From: CALBPI01 sp039821605
Lineage (GTDB): Bacteria > Pseudomonadota > Gammaproteobacteria > Steroidobacterales > Woeseiaceae
Direction of reading: 5' to 3'
Assembly (NCBI GenBank): GCA_039821605.1
Contig: JBCBNV010000003.1
Span: 496,001 to 560,000, forward strand
DNA: 64,000 nt
This document shows, piece after piece, positions 8,613 to 17,573 of the stretch. The first letter of the stretch is position 1. The number at the start of each line of letters is the position of its first letter. A model generated the notes under the pieces. It was not told where the DNA came from and ran no database searches. It was given only the letters and a program-made list of their open reading frames with translations. Both the position numbers and the translations under genes were made by a program.

Positions 8613-9161
8613 TTATGTGGCGTCCTCGAGGGTGCCGACGCGTACCAAGTGATCTGCGAGATCTCGTTGCGCGCGAACCGTTCGTCGCAGGTAGACGGCG
8701 GCCATACCCGAGAGCGCCAGCGCGATGCCCACATCGATGACTGACAGGGGCGCGCTCTGCGCGGAACGCACGTAGAGATAGAACACCACGGCCGCGGCAA
8801 ACATGGCGACACCAGCCCCGTTGTGGTTGCGCCGCGCGCGGTACAGGGCCCGCAATGAACCGAGTCGCGCCACAACACTCGTCGTCAAGGCACTGATATT
8901 GCCCGCACGCGCCCACCAGCCCAGCGCACCGCCAAACAGCGAGTACACGACCGCGGCGATGCCAATGGCTATTGAACCGTGCACAATGAGCACCGCGCCC
9001 ACAAGGACACCGACCGTTGCGACCGCAAGCTCGGCCACGAGGTAGAGTTGCTGCAAACGTCGGCGCCGATCGACGTCTGCCACAGGCCTGGCTTGGCTCG
9101 GTTCTTCGGGCAGCGCCTGCCAGAGCTCATTGAATTCGTGCAGCGTGTCTTCAGGCTTCAT
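8613..9161 (-). CDS. Four-TM protein coupled to ECF sigma factor (possible anti-sigma)
   Basis: 182 residues from ATG 9161. Residues 1-40 are hydrophilic, and would be cytoplasmic, beginning MKPEDTLHEFNELWQALP. Four hydrophobic helices follow in two pairs (AELAVATVGVLVGAVLIV, IAIGIAAVVYSLFGGALG, then VAMFAAAVVFYLYV and IALALSGMAAVYL). The start lies inside the end of the sigma gene (11-base overlap, 9151-9161), the arrangement usual for a sigma factor and its membrane-bound antagonist. No zinc-binding HxxxCxxC motif of ZAS anti-sigma factors is present in the N-terminal part, so the role is inferred from context only. Confidence 0.7.
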   Translation of the reverse strand: MKPEDTLHEFNELWQALPEEPSQARPVADVDRRRRLQQLYLVAELAVATVGVLVGAVLIVHGSIAIGIAAVVYSLFGGALGWWARAGNISALTTSVVARLGSLRALYRARRNHNGAGVAMFAAAVVFYLYVRSAQSAPLSVIDVGIALALSGMAAVYLRRTVRAQRDLADHLVRVGTLEDAT

Positions 9162-9825
9162 TGTGGCCACCGTTATCACTTGAATCGTTGGACATTCGAT
9201 CGCGCAAAGCCTTCTTGGCACGCGACAGGCGCATTGAGATCGTGTTGGGACTCGTACCCATCACGTAGGCGATTTCCTGGGGCTTGAAACCCTCGAGGGT
9301 CAGCGTCACCGGCAGACGCCAGTTCAAGGGCAGGCCCTGAACCGCCGCGAGCAGTTTCTGCTGTTGCTCAAACCGGTCGATGGCATCGGCGACGCCGTCT
9401 TCCCCGGCTGACCCTTCGGCATCTGCGTTCGCGATCACGTCGGGTTGCCGGACTTCTCGGCGGACGTGGGAAACGGCCTGATTCATAGCGATGCGCGCCA
9501 CGAACGCGCGCGGGCTGTCAGCCTCGGCGATACGCTCACGCGCCTGCCACAAGGCGAAACAGATTTCCTGGTAGAGCTCCTCGGCAATGGCTGTGTTGCG
9601 CTCGTGCGAGAGCGCGATTCGCCAGGCCATATCGCCGTATTGCCGAATTAGTTCTTCGAATGCCAAACGCGCGGTACCGAGGTCGTCAACCAGTTGCGGC
9701 CTGAGTCGCCTCGGGCGAGAGTTTCTGTCGCCGAACCAGCCTTTTCTTATTGCGCGAGATTCTGGTCGAGAAACTGCCGAAAAAGTCTCGCCCAACGGGC
9801 CACGGCGACTTCGACGCTGTCCCAA
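9151..9825 (-). CDS. ECF-type RNA polymerase sigma factor
   Basis: 224 residues from ATG 9825. Region sigma-2 begins near residue 55 (FEELIRQYGDMAWRIALS ... AEELYQEICFALWQA, FVARIAMNQAVSHVRR) and sigma-4 occupies about 155-215 (LPLNWRLPVTLTLEGFKP, QEIAYVMGTSPNTISMRLSR), with the helix-turn-helix at the end. The first 50 residues are Arg-rich and unlike a sigma domain, and the ATG sits 79 bases inside the upstream lipoprotein gene; no other ATG or GTG lies before sigma-2, so a TTG (9666) or other rare start is possible. The downstream gene overlaps by 11 bases and may encode the antagonist. Targets are not visible in the window. Confidence 0.88.
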   Translation of the reverse strand: MGQRRSRRGPLGETFSAVSRPESRAIRKGWFGDRNSRPRRLRPQLVDDLGTARLAFEELIRQYGDMAWRIALSHERNTAIAEELYQEICFALWQARERIAEADSPRAFVARIAMNQAVSHVRREVRQPDVIANADAEGSAGEDGVADAIDRFEQQQKLLAAVQGLPLNWRLPVTLTLEGFKPQEIAYVMGTSPNTISMRLSRAKKALRDRMSNDSSDNGGHNEA

Positions 9826-10370
9826 TCCGTCTCCATGCCATCCTCGGTTGCCAGCACGGGCGCCGCCGCGCTATCCGCGCCGCGGGCAAGCGTACGCCCC
9901 GTCTCCGAGTCGTGCATTTCCATCAGGAATACGATCTTGCCCGGCGTGGCCAGCTCGTCGATGCCGCGCCGCAGTGGCGGCATAACACCGGCGCCGCTGC
10001 GCATGTCGATCAGTGAGCCCTGAATGTTCATGACACCGGGACCGGGTTCGCCCACCAACTCATAGCCCTCGAGCTCCGCCAGGAATGCGGCGCGGAAGAT
10101 CTGCCGGATACGCCGGTTGTCCTCGTCGGGTAACGTCACATTCTTGGGGAAGAAGATTCCGAGTGGCTCGGGTTGCAGCTTGCTGTAGCGGCTGAAATCC
10201 GCGTCGGTCGCGACCTGCGCGTACTCGATGCTTCGCGCCTGCGGGCTGCGGTAGGTCGTCGACTCGACGCTCGTCGTACAACCCGCGAGCCACACCGTGG
10301 CGAACGCTGCCGCGCCCCCAATGACAACCTTGCGAGCCCTGTTGCAGATCCCCGGGGGCTGGTTCACCAT
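9747..10370 (-). CDS. DUF3313-like lipoprotein
   Basis: 207 residues from ATG 10370. A basic N-terminus (CNRARK) is followed by a hydrophobic stretch ending in the lipobox LAGC, so the mature protein is a lipoprotein beginning CTTSVEST. The mature part (FSRYSKLQPEP, NIQGSLIDMRSGAGVMPP, IVFLMEMHDSETGRTLARG) matches the DUF3313 pattern of small envelope lipoproteins in which an outer-membrane location is usual. Earlier in-frame starts exist up to 10490 but would bury the signal sequence. It is the first gene of a leftward group with the sigma factor; divergent start at 10480 belongs to the next gene. Confidence 0.8.
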   Translation of the reverse strand: MVNQPPGICNRARKVVIGGAAAFATVWLAGCTTSVESTTYRSPQARSIEYAQVATDADFSRYSKLQPEPLGIFFPKNVTLPDEDNRRIRQIFRAAFLAELEGYELVGEPGPGVMNIQGSLIDMRSGAGVMPPLRRGIDELATPGKIVFLMEMHDSETGRTLARGADSAAAPVLATEDGMETDWDSVEVAVARWARLFRQFLDQNLAQ

Positions 10371-10479
10371 GCTGGCAGTCCTTTTGTCTGGCGCGTCGTC
10401 CATCCCGAGTGTATCGAATCGCGTTCGCGGCACAAGCGTCGCAGCCAGGCAGGCTGCGCCTGACTCAACGGGAGCCGCC

Positions 10480-10968
10480 ATGCGCACCATTGCCCTCGCC
10501 CTGCTGGTCGTTTCAAGCCTGACACCTGCGTCCGCACACGCCGATGAGCAAGCGGAGGTCGCGATCCGGTCATTTGCCGAATCGCGTGCGTTGCTTCAGT
10601 CCGCGCAGGAAGACATCCTGCGCGAGGAGATGCGGTTCACCGACGAAGAAAACGCTGCGTTCTGGCCCGTCTACGGCGACTATGAAGCCGACATGCACGC
10701 TGTCCGTGACCGTCAAGCCGAGATCATTGCGACGTATCTCGAAGCTTACTGGAGCGGCACGGTCACAGAAGCCATGGCCGATGGCTTTGTTGATGATTAC
10801 CTCGACGTCAAGGCAGACCTGGTGAAGGTGCAGCGCAAACACCTCAGGGCATTCCGCAAGATACTGCCGCCGCTCAAGGTCGCGCGACTCTACCAACTTG
10901 AAACCAAACTCGAGTCCGACGTGAACGCGCAGCTCGCGGTGTTCGTGCCGCTCATCGAAGCGGAGTAA
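10480..10968 (+). CDS. Secreted helical protein, possibly Spy/CpxP-like
   Basis: 162 residues. The signal peptide is MRTIALALLVVSSLTPASAHA, cleaved near residue 21. The mature part is almost wholly helical and acidic; the segment MRFTDEENAAFWPVYGDYEADM resembles the LTxxQ-like helices of periplasmic stress proteins, and LPPLKVARLYQLETKLESD near the end is reminiscent of the second such helix. That family tie is a guess. ATG 10480 is preceded by GGAG at 10471-10474. Divergent from the DUF3313 lipoprotein gene, about 110 bases between starts. Confidence 0.7.
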   Translation: MRTIALALLVVSSLTPASAHADEQAEVAIRSFAESRALLQSAQEDILREEMRFTDEENAAFWPVYGDYEADMHAVRDRQAEIIATYLEAYWSGTVTEAMADGFVDDYLDVKADLVKVQRKHLRAFRKILPPLKVARLYQLETKLESDVNAQLAVFVPLIEAE

Positions 10969-11076
10969 CCCCGCAGCGCTGCACAATCAGTCGCGCGGTA
11001 GTTTCTTTTCTGTCACTTCAACAGGTTCGCCCCGCGGTCCCGACTCTCGGGACAACACTCACCGCGGAGAACACGC

Positions 11077-12498
11077 ATGCGAATCTACTCAGCCGCCATC
11101 CTTATTGGCCTGGCCATCCTGCCGCCGCCGAGCCAGGCCGAAGCCACGCTCTACCACGGGTTTTCACGCGTCGACATCACGCTGGAGGCCGTGATACCCG
11201 ACAGCTGGATCATTGTCGAACACGAGCGCATCGTGGCCGTGGGCGAGAATGCCCTGCCCGAGGATTTCAGTGGCAGGCGTCGCAACCTGTCAGGCACCTG
11301 GGCCCTGCCGGGCATGATCGACGGCCACGCACACATCACGGCGGGGCCACACAAGGTCGAGGTCACCAACGGGCAGCCGACTGTGACAATAGAGAGTGTG
11401 GACACGATTACGCGTTACAACGCGCTCATGGCGCTGGCCTACGGTGTGACGACAGTGCGCAATCCAGGTGGCGATCCAGAGGCCAACGCGCGCTACGACG
11501 CCAACATTGCGAGCCGACGCTGGCGGGGCCCGACGGCGCTGCATGCGGGCGCGATCATTCAACCGCCACCGTTCGGGGGCAACGCGTTCGCTTACCCGAC
11601 CACGCGCGACGGCTGGTTCGCCGAAGCAGAACGCCAGGCCAGGCTTGGAATGACCTACTTCAAGCTCTACACGAGTCTCACGGCCGAAGAACTGGCCGTG
11701 GGTATCGAAGCGGCACACGCACATGGCCTGCAGGCCATCGCGCACCTGGACCAGGTGAGCTGGCAAACGGCACTCGACCTCGGCATAGACGGACTCGAGC
11801 ACGCCTTGCCCACAAGCGCGGAGCTGCTCCCGGAAGCGCATCGCGTCGCATTCAGGGAACGCCGACTCGAGGGCTCCAAGCACCTCGCGGAGTGGTTCGC
11901 GCTCGTCGACTTCGACGGCCCAGAAATGCAGCAACTGTTCGCCGCACTGGCGGACCGCGGCACCACGCTGAATCTGACGCTGCTTGTGAATCACATGGTG
12001 GCGTATGCCGACGATGTGTCCGCCGTTATCGATGACGCAGCGGTGCGCGACCTGCATCCGGACACTTGGGCAGCCTCCTCGCAATTTCTTGCTATGGGCG
12101 CCGCTTACTGGAACGGCGATGACTTCACAATGGCGCGCGACGCGCTCGAGCGTGTGGCGGAATTCCTGCGCCGCTTGCATCAGGCCGGCATCCCGTTGCT
12201 CATCGGAACGGACGGCAATGGCGGCGGTGCACTCATGGCGTTGGAAATGCAGCTGCACGTCGACGCCGGACTGACGCCCTTCGACGTCCTCGATCTCGCG
12301 ACGACCGCGGCCGCGCGAACGATGGGGCTCGAAAGCACGGGGCGCCTCGAACCGGGCTACGAAGCCGATGTCGTGTTCGTCAGCGCAGACCCGACGGCCC
12401 ACATTGGTGCCGTACGCGCGGTACGCGCCGTCCTTGTTGACGGCGAGTATCTGACCCGGGAGCAGTTGGTCACCGAGGCGCGCTCGCTGCTCGACTAA
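11077..12498 (+). CDS. Secreted metal-dependent amidohydrolase
   Basis: 473 residues with a signal peptide of about 22 residues (ending PSQAEA). The protein has the composite-domain amidohydrolase layout: a small beta sandwich first (IIVEHERIVAVGENALP), then the barrel with the metal ligands HAH in ALPGMIDGHAHITAG (about residue 80), a Lys region (MTYFKLYTSL), His in LQAIAHLDQVSW and GIDGLEHALP, and the catalytic Asp in LIGTDGNGGG (about residue 380). The C-terminus returns to the sandwich (RLEPGYEADVVFVSADP). This matches imidazolonepropionase-like or prolidase-like members. The likely role is hydrolysis of a cyclic amide or dipeptide in the periplasm; substrate is not determinable. Confidence 0.85.
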   Translation: MRIYSAAILIGLAILPPPSQAEATLYHGFSRVDITLEAVIPDSWIIVEHERIVAVGENALPEDFSGRRRNLSGTWALPGMIDGHAHITAGPHKVEVTNGQPTVTIESVDTITRYNALMALAYGVTTVRNPGGDPEANARYDANIASRRWRGPTALHAGAIIQPPPFGGNAFAYPTTRDGWFAEAERQARLGMTYFKLYTSLTAEELAVGIEAAHAHGLQAIAHLDQVSWQTALDLGIDGLEHALPTSAELLPEAHRVAFRERRLEGSKHLAEWFALVDFDGPEMQQLFAALADRGTTLNLTLLVNHMVAYADDVSAVIDDAAVRDLHPDTWAASSQFLAMGAAYWNGDDFTMARDALERVAEFLRRLHQAGIPLLIGTDGNGGGALMALEMQLHVDAGLTPFDVLDLATTAAARTMGLESTGRLEPGYEADVVFVSADPTAHIGAVRAVRAVLVDGEYLTREQLVTEARSLLD

Positions 12499-12559
12499 TA
12501 CTGTTGTGCTGGCGCCATAATGATCGACAAGACAGGCCGCGGCGCCTGCCTCCCGTTGG

Positions 12560-13234
12560 CTACTCGCGCTCCTGACGCCCGTTCTGAGTCAGGTGAATGC
12601 CCACCAGTCGTGCCACGAGTACCGTCAGATACACCTGTCCCAGCGTCGCCTCGACGACAGCAAGACCGCGCGCGGCGGCCGAGACCGGCGTGATGTCGCC
12701 ATAGCCCAGCGTCGTAAGGGTCACCATGCTGAAGTACACAAAGCGGCCAATGAGGCCGGTGTCCTGCACCGCCGAGCTGAAGGATCCCGGCTGAATGGCC
12801 TCAACGAGGCTGTAGAGGTAGCCCCACAGCATGCCAAGCAGGATGTAGGCGCAGATGGCGCCGACAATCGTGTTGGTCGTCACCGATCGCGACATGAAGA
12901 CGTCCCGCAAAACGATGCTGGTCACGTAGGCGAAAAACACACAGGCGACACTGAGCGTGGCGACACCCAGCGCGGCGCCCGCATCAATCCACTCGAGGAG
13001 ATTGCTGCCTATGAATACGAAGGCGGCCAGCGTCGATGCGATGACCGTTACGCGCTTGTCGTGACTGACCGTCCAGACCGAGAACACGAGGAGCGCAGCG
13101 AACGCGAGGCTGGTTGCAAAACGGAATGCGCCCTGTGGCTCGACCATGGGTGCGAGCAACAGCATGAAGACGAGGCTGGCAAGCAAACCGCCATAACCGA
13201 GCGTTGCGAAAGGGCGTGCAAAACCGAGGCTCAT
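12560..13234 (-). CDS. Two-pore-domain-style potassium channel (Ion_trans_2)
   Basis: 224 residues with about six hydrophobic helices. The K+ selectivity filter is intact: FVYFSMVTLTTLGYGDITP near residues 165-183, followed by the inner helix ARGLAVVEATLGQVYLTVLV. The four preceding N-terminal helices have no voltage-sensor Arg pattern. No RCK domain follows, so gating is by an unknown partner or none. It lies alone on the minus strand between the amidohydrolase and the RND operon. Confidence 0.88.
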   Translation of the reverse strand: MSLGFARPFATLGYGGLLASLVFMLLLAPMVEPQGAFRFATSLAFAALLVFSVWTVSHDKRVTVIASTLAAFVFIGSNLLEWIDAGAALGVATLSVACVFFAYVTSIVLRDVFMSRSVTTNTIVGAICAYILLGMLWGYLYSLVEAIQPGSFSSAVQDTGLIGRFVYFSMVTLTTLGYGDITPVSAAARGLAVVEATLGQVYLTVLVARLVGIHLTQNGRQERE

Positions 13235-13414
13235 CTCAGCGATCCCCCTGCTGCATGTGTCTAAATCCTGCCGAACTCAAATACCGCTGTCAGTGTATAC
13301 AGATTGACGCACCTTTAGCGTAGGCTCTGGGCCCAGACGTGTCGTCAGCTGCCCGAACTACAACGCACACCCGGGCACGCGACGGACCCGCCAAACGATG
13401 AGGGGAGAGCAAGC

Positions 13415-14479
13415 ATGATTCAGTATCTGCGGCTTTGCGCCGCTGTCGCTGCAGCGGCGACTCTAGCATCCTGTGGTGACGCGCCCGCGCCTGAGAAAAC
13501 CGAGACCGTTCGACCGGCCAAGCTGGTTACGGTCGGCAGTGCCTCCCAGCAACGCAACATGAGCTTTCCGGCCGTCGTTCGGGCCGCGCAATCTGCCGAG
13601 CTGACGTTCCCCCTGTCTGGCCAGGTGGTTGAACTCAATGTCCTGGAGAGCGACGAGATCGAGCGCGGCGCCATCATCGCCAAGCTCGACCAACGCGACG
13701 CTCAGAACAACCTGTCCCAGGCCCGGGCCGAGTACCAGAACGCCGAATCCGAGTATCGCCGCGCCCAGCGGCTGCGCGATCAGGACGCCATCTCACAAAG
13801 CGTGCTCGAGCAGCGGCAAACGCAGCTCGAGGTCCGCCAGGCGGCCGTGGATACCGCGCGGAAGGCGCTCGAAGACACCGTGATTCGTGCCCCGTTCTCG
13901 GGCGGAGTGTCCCGGGTGCTCATCGAGCAGTTCCAGAATGTGCAGGCAAAAGAAGCAATCGTCGTACTGCAGAGCGGTGAGACGGAGGCGATCATCGACA
14001 TTCCCGGAACCATCATCGCGCGCGTCCCGCAACTCGAACCCGTCAACACACGCGTGATCCTCGACGCCGCACCGGACGTCGAGATTCCGGCGGTGTTCCG
14101 GGAGGCCTCGGGACAAGCCGACCCCAGCACACAGACCTATCAGATCAGCTTTACGTTCGACCCGCCCGAAGGCCTGCTGATCCTGCCAGGCATGACCGCC
14201 ACGGTGCGTTCCACATTCAATTTCAAGGGCACGAACGGCGACCTCGTCGCGCAAGGCATCGCGGTGCCCATCGAAGCCATCCTCGCCGAAGGCTCGGAGC
14301 GCTTTGTCTGGGTCGTCGGCGACGACATGCGCCTCCAGAAGCGCACCGTTCGACTGGGCCAGGACGTCACCGACAGTGTCACGGTGACCAGTGGCCTCGA
14401 GGGCAGCGAGACCATCGTCGCGGCCGGCGTCTCCTTCCTGGCCGAAGGCATGCAGGTTCGCGAATGGAAGCCCGACTAA
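13415..14479 (+). CDS. RND efflux periplasmic adaptor (membrane fusion lipoprotein)
   Basis: 354 residues. The signal ends with the lipobox LASC (about residue 20), so the adaptor is anchored in the inner membrane by lipid. The order is barrel-sandwich half (VVRAAQSAELTFPLSGQVVE), short alpha hairpin (YQNAESEYRRAQRL ... QTQLEVRQAAVDTARKAL), second half lipoyl (DTVIRAPFSGGVSRVLIE), beta barrel and membrane-proximal domain. The short hairpin is usual for AcrA/MexA-type adaptors. GGGGAG precedes ATG 13415. The pump gene starts 16 bases after the stop; with the outer-membrane factor this makes a full tripartite exporter. Confidence 0.9.
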   Translation: MIQYLRLCAAVAAAATLASCGDAPAPEKTETVRPAKLVTVGSASQQRNMSFPAVVRAAQSAELTFPLSGQVVELNVLESDEIERGAIIAKLDQRDAQNNLSQARAEYQNAESEYRRAQRLRDQDAISQSVLEQRQTQLEVRQAAVDTARKALEDTVIRAPFSGGVSRVLIEQFQNVQAKEAIVVLQSGETEAIIDIPGTIIARVPQLEPVNTRVILDAAPDVEIPAVFREASGQADPSTQTYQISFTFDPPEGLLILPGMTATVRSTFNFKGTNGDLVAQGIAVPIEAILAEGSERFVWVVGDDMRLQKRTVRLGQDVTDSVTVTSGLEGSETIVAAGVSFLAEGMQVREWKPD

Positions 14480-14495
14480 GCTTGCGGGCACAGCC

Positions 14496-17400
14496 ATGAA
14501 TCTCGCCGTACTGTCGATTCGCAACCCGCTCATTTGCGGGATCATCGCCACGCTGTGCCTCTGGGGCGGTTGGCTGGCCTACAAGAACATGCCTCGGTTC
14601 GAGGACCCGGAATTCACGATCCGCGTGGCCAAGGTCAACACGCCCTACCCGGGCGCGAGCCCCATCGAGGTGATGAACGAGGTCACCGAACCGCTGGAAG
14701 CCAAGCTGCAGCAGCTACCCGAAGTCGAGTCGGTCCGCTCGACATCGACGGCCGGCATGTCGGAGCTGACCGTCGAAGTCCGCTTCGAGTATTCCAAGTC
14801 CCGTTCCGAACTAGCGGTGGTCTGGACCAAGATTCGCAATTACGTCAACGATGCCCAAAGAGACCTGCCGCCGGGCGCCGGCACAAGCATCGTCAATGAC
14901 GACTTTGGCGATGTGTACGGCATCTATTACCTGCTCACCGGCGAGGGTTATTCGTCGGCCGAGCTGACCAACATCGCCGAGTCGCTGCGCAAGGAGCTGC
15001 TGCTCGTGAGCGGTGTTGCCAAGGTCGCCACACTCGGCGAGCAGGACGAGGTGATCTACGTCGAGATCCCGCGGCAACGGGCGGCGGCACTGGGGACGTC
15101 GCTCAACACGCTCTACGACACGCTCTCACAGCAGAACACCGTGGCTTCGGCCGGCAATATGCGGCTGGGTGATTCGCGCATCGAGATCAGCCCGACGGGC
15201 GCTATCGATTCCGTCGCGGCCATCAAAGCGGTGCTCGTTGCCGACGACCAGAACGGCACCATCACGCGCCTGGGTGATATCGCCGACGTCACGCGCGGCT
15301 ACAAGGACCCCGTAGAACAATTCGTTCGCTGGAATGGCGAGCCCGCCATCGGCCTGGGAATCTCCGCGCTTTCGGGCGACAACGTCGTCAAGCTGGGCGC
15401 GGCCATCGACGCCCGGCTCGCCACGTTGGGCGACTTGCTGCCGCTGGGCGTCGAGCTGCATGAGCACTACCACCAGGGCAAGGTGGTCAACGCGTCCATT
15501 CTGAGCTTCGCGTCCAACGTCGTTGCGGCGCTGGTTATCGTCTTCGTGACACTGTTTGTGTTCATGGGCTACCGCTCCGGCCTCATTATGGGGCTCACAG
15601 TCCTGCTGACCATGGCGGCAACGCTGTTGTTCATGTGGCTCGGCGATATCCCCATGCACCGTATCTCGCTCGGCGCGCTGATCATTTCGCTGGGCATGCT
15701 CGTGGATAATGGCGTCGTGGTCACCGATGGCATTCTCGTCGGCGTCAACAAAGGGCGCGACAAGCTTGAGGTGGCGCGCGAAGTCGCGCGCAAGAACATG
15801 CGCCCGCTCGTCGGCGGTACGCTCGTCGGCATCATCGCATTCGCACCTATCGGGTTCGCGCCCGGTGACACCGCCGAATTCACGAACTCGCTGTTCTGGG
15901 TCGTGATGATCGCGTTGAGCCTGAGCTGGCTGTTCGCTTTCACGATTACGCCGCTGCTCTGCTACCACCTGTTCCCGTCTCCGAAGAAGCCCGTCGTCGA
16001 CGGCGAGGGCGGCGAGGGACGGTTCATGCGCACCTACAAGCAGCTCATCCGCGGTGTACTTGCGAACAAGGCGATTTCGCTCGTGGTCACGCTCAGCATT
16101 TTCGTGTCGGCGCTGTTTGTCTTTGGCAAGGTCAAGGTGGGCTTCTTCCCGGCATCGACGACGCCACAAATCATCGTCGACTACTACTTGCCCCAAGGGA
16201 CGGCCATCGAGCGCACCAACAGCGACATGCGCCGCATGGAGGCCTACGTCGGTAATCTCGACGGTGTCGAGTCCGTACAAACACTCGTGGGCAAGGGCGC
16301 GCTGCGCTACATGCTCGTTTATGACTCCGGGTCTTTCAGCGCGAACTATGGCCAGCTGCTTGTGCGCACGAGCGCCTATGAACTGAACACGGCGCTCATC
16401 GACCGCATTCAGACCTATGGTGACGCCGAGTTCCCCGATGGCCAGGCCAAAGTGTGGCGATTCCGCATGGGCCCCGGTGGCGGCTCCAAGATCGAAGCTG
16501 AGTTTTCGGGGCCAGACCCGGCCGTGTTACGACAACTCGCCAACGAGGCCAAATCCATCATTCACGCCGACGGCCGCGCCATCCTCGTCAAGGATGATTG
16601 GCGCCGGCAGGTCCCCGTGCTCACACCGCAGTACTCGCAGAATGCCGGCGAACGCGTCGGGATCACCCGCAAGGATCTGGCCGAGGCCATGGGCGAGAAC
16701 TTCGACGGCATCACGCGCGGTTACTATCGCGAAGGCGATGAGTTGATTCCCATTGTGTCGCGCGCGCCCGCTAACGAACGCGTCGAACCCTGGGACGTGC
16801 CGGCCATCCCGATCTTGAGTAAGACCACCGGTCAGTCCGTGCCGCTGGCGCAGGTCATCGATCGGCCCGGCCTCACCTGGCGCGACGCGCGCATCCTGCG
16901 AGACAACCGCGTCCTGACGATCACCGTGCAGTGCGATCCCGCACTCGGTGTCGTCACCGCTGATCTGCTGAGTACGATTCAGCCGCAGATCGAGGCCATA
17001 CCGCTGCCAGCCGGCTATTCACTCGATTGGGCTGGCGAAGCCGGCGACTCCTCTGAGGCACAAGGCAATCTCGCGACGACGATTCCCATGGGACTGCTCG
17101 CGATGGTGCTCGTGGTGGTGTTCCTCTTTAACGCGCTGCGACAGCCGATTGTCATCTGGGCCATCGTGCCGCTTGCCATCGTCGGCGTGTCCTACGGCTT
17201 GTACCTGACCAACGTGCCCTTCGAGTTCATGGGCATCCTCGGTCTCTTGTCTTTGTCCGGCCTGCTCATCCAGAATTCACTGGTGCTCGTCGACTCGACA
17301 GACGATTTGATCGCCAGCGGCATGCCGCGATTCGATGCGCTCGTGGAGTCTGCCGCCAGTCGACTGCGACCCGTCATGATGGGCGCGTTCACGACTGTGC

Positions 17401-17573
17401 TGGGTGTCCTGCCGTTGTACTTCGACGCCTTCTTCCAGTCGATGACCGTGGTCATCGCCGGGGGCCTGTCTTTCGCAACCCTGATTACCCTGCTCGTCAC
17501 ACCCGTGCTGTACGCCCTGCTCTTCGGCATCAAATCCACCGAGGTTGCGGGCCCGGCGGAGGCCACGACATGA
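14496..17573 (+). CDS. RND efflux pump, inner-membrane permease (AcrB-like)
   Basis: 1025 residues, the usual length of HAE1-type pumps. It begins MNLAVLSIRNPLICGII (first TM), followed by the first porter loop, TM2-TM6, the second large loop and six more TM helices. The proton-relay helix reads ISLGMLVDNGVVVTDGI, so the first of the two AcrB aspartates is present and the second is Asn. The helices FVTLFVFMGYRSGLIMGL and VVVFLFNALRQPIVIWAI are the paired repeats. The gene follows its adaptor by 16 bases and overlaps the outer-membrane factor by ATGA (17570-17573). The family exports drugs, detergents or other amphiphiles; the specific cargo cannot be read from sequence. Confidence 0.93.
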   Translation: MNLAVLSIRNPLICGIIATLCLWGGWLAYKNMPRFEDPEFTIRVAKVNTPYPGASPIEVMNEVTEPLEAKLQQLPEVESVRSTSTAGMSELTVEVRFEYSKSRSELAVVWTKIRNYVNDAQRDLPPGAGTSIVNDDFGDVYGIYYLLTGEGYSSAELTNIAESLRKELLLVSGVAKVATLGEQDEVIYVEIPRQRAAALGTSLNTLYDTLSQQNTVASAGNMRLGDSRIEISPTGAIDSVAAIKAVLVADDQNGTITRLGDIADVTRGYKDPVEQFVRWNGEPAIGLGISALSGDNVVKLGAAIDARLATLGDLLPLGVELHEHYHQGKVVNASILSFASNVVAALVIVFVTLFVFMGYRSGLIMGLTVLLTMAATLLFMWLGDIPMHRISLGALIISLGMLVDNGVVVTDGILVGVNKGRDKLEVAREVARKNMRPLVGGTLVGIIAFAPIGFAPGDTAEFTNSLFWVVMIALSLSWLFAFTITPLLCYHLFPSPKKPVVDGEGGEGRFMRTYKQLIRGVLANKAISLVVTLSIFVSALFVFGKVKVGFFPASTTPQIIVDYYLPQGTAIERTNSDMRRMEAYVGNLDGVESVQTLVGKGALRYMLVYDSGSFSANYGQLLVRTSAYELNTALIDRIQTYGDAEFPDGQAKVWRFRMGPGGGSKIEAEFSGPDPAVLRQLANEAKSIIHADGRAILVKDDWRRQVPVLTPQYSQNAGERVGITRKDLAEAMGENFDGITRGYYREGDELIPIVSRAPANERVEPWDVPAIPILSKTTGQSVPLAQVIDRPGLTWRDARILRDNRVLTITVQCDPALGVVTADLLSTIQPQIEAIPLPAGYSLDWAGEAGDSSEAQGNLATTIPMGLLAMVLVVVFLFNALRQPIVIWAIVPLAIVGVSYGLYLTNVPFEFMGILGLLSLSGLLIQNSLVLVDSTDDLIASGMPRFDALVESAASRLRPVMMGAFTTVLGVLPLYFDAFFQSMTVVIAGGLSFATLITLLVTPVLYALLFGIKSTEVAGPAEATT

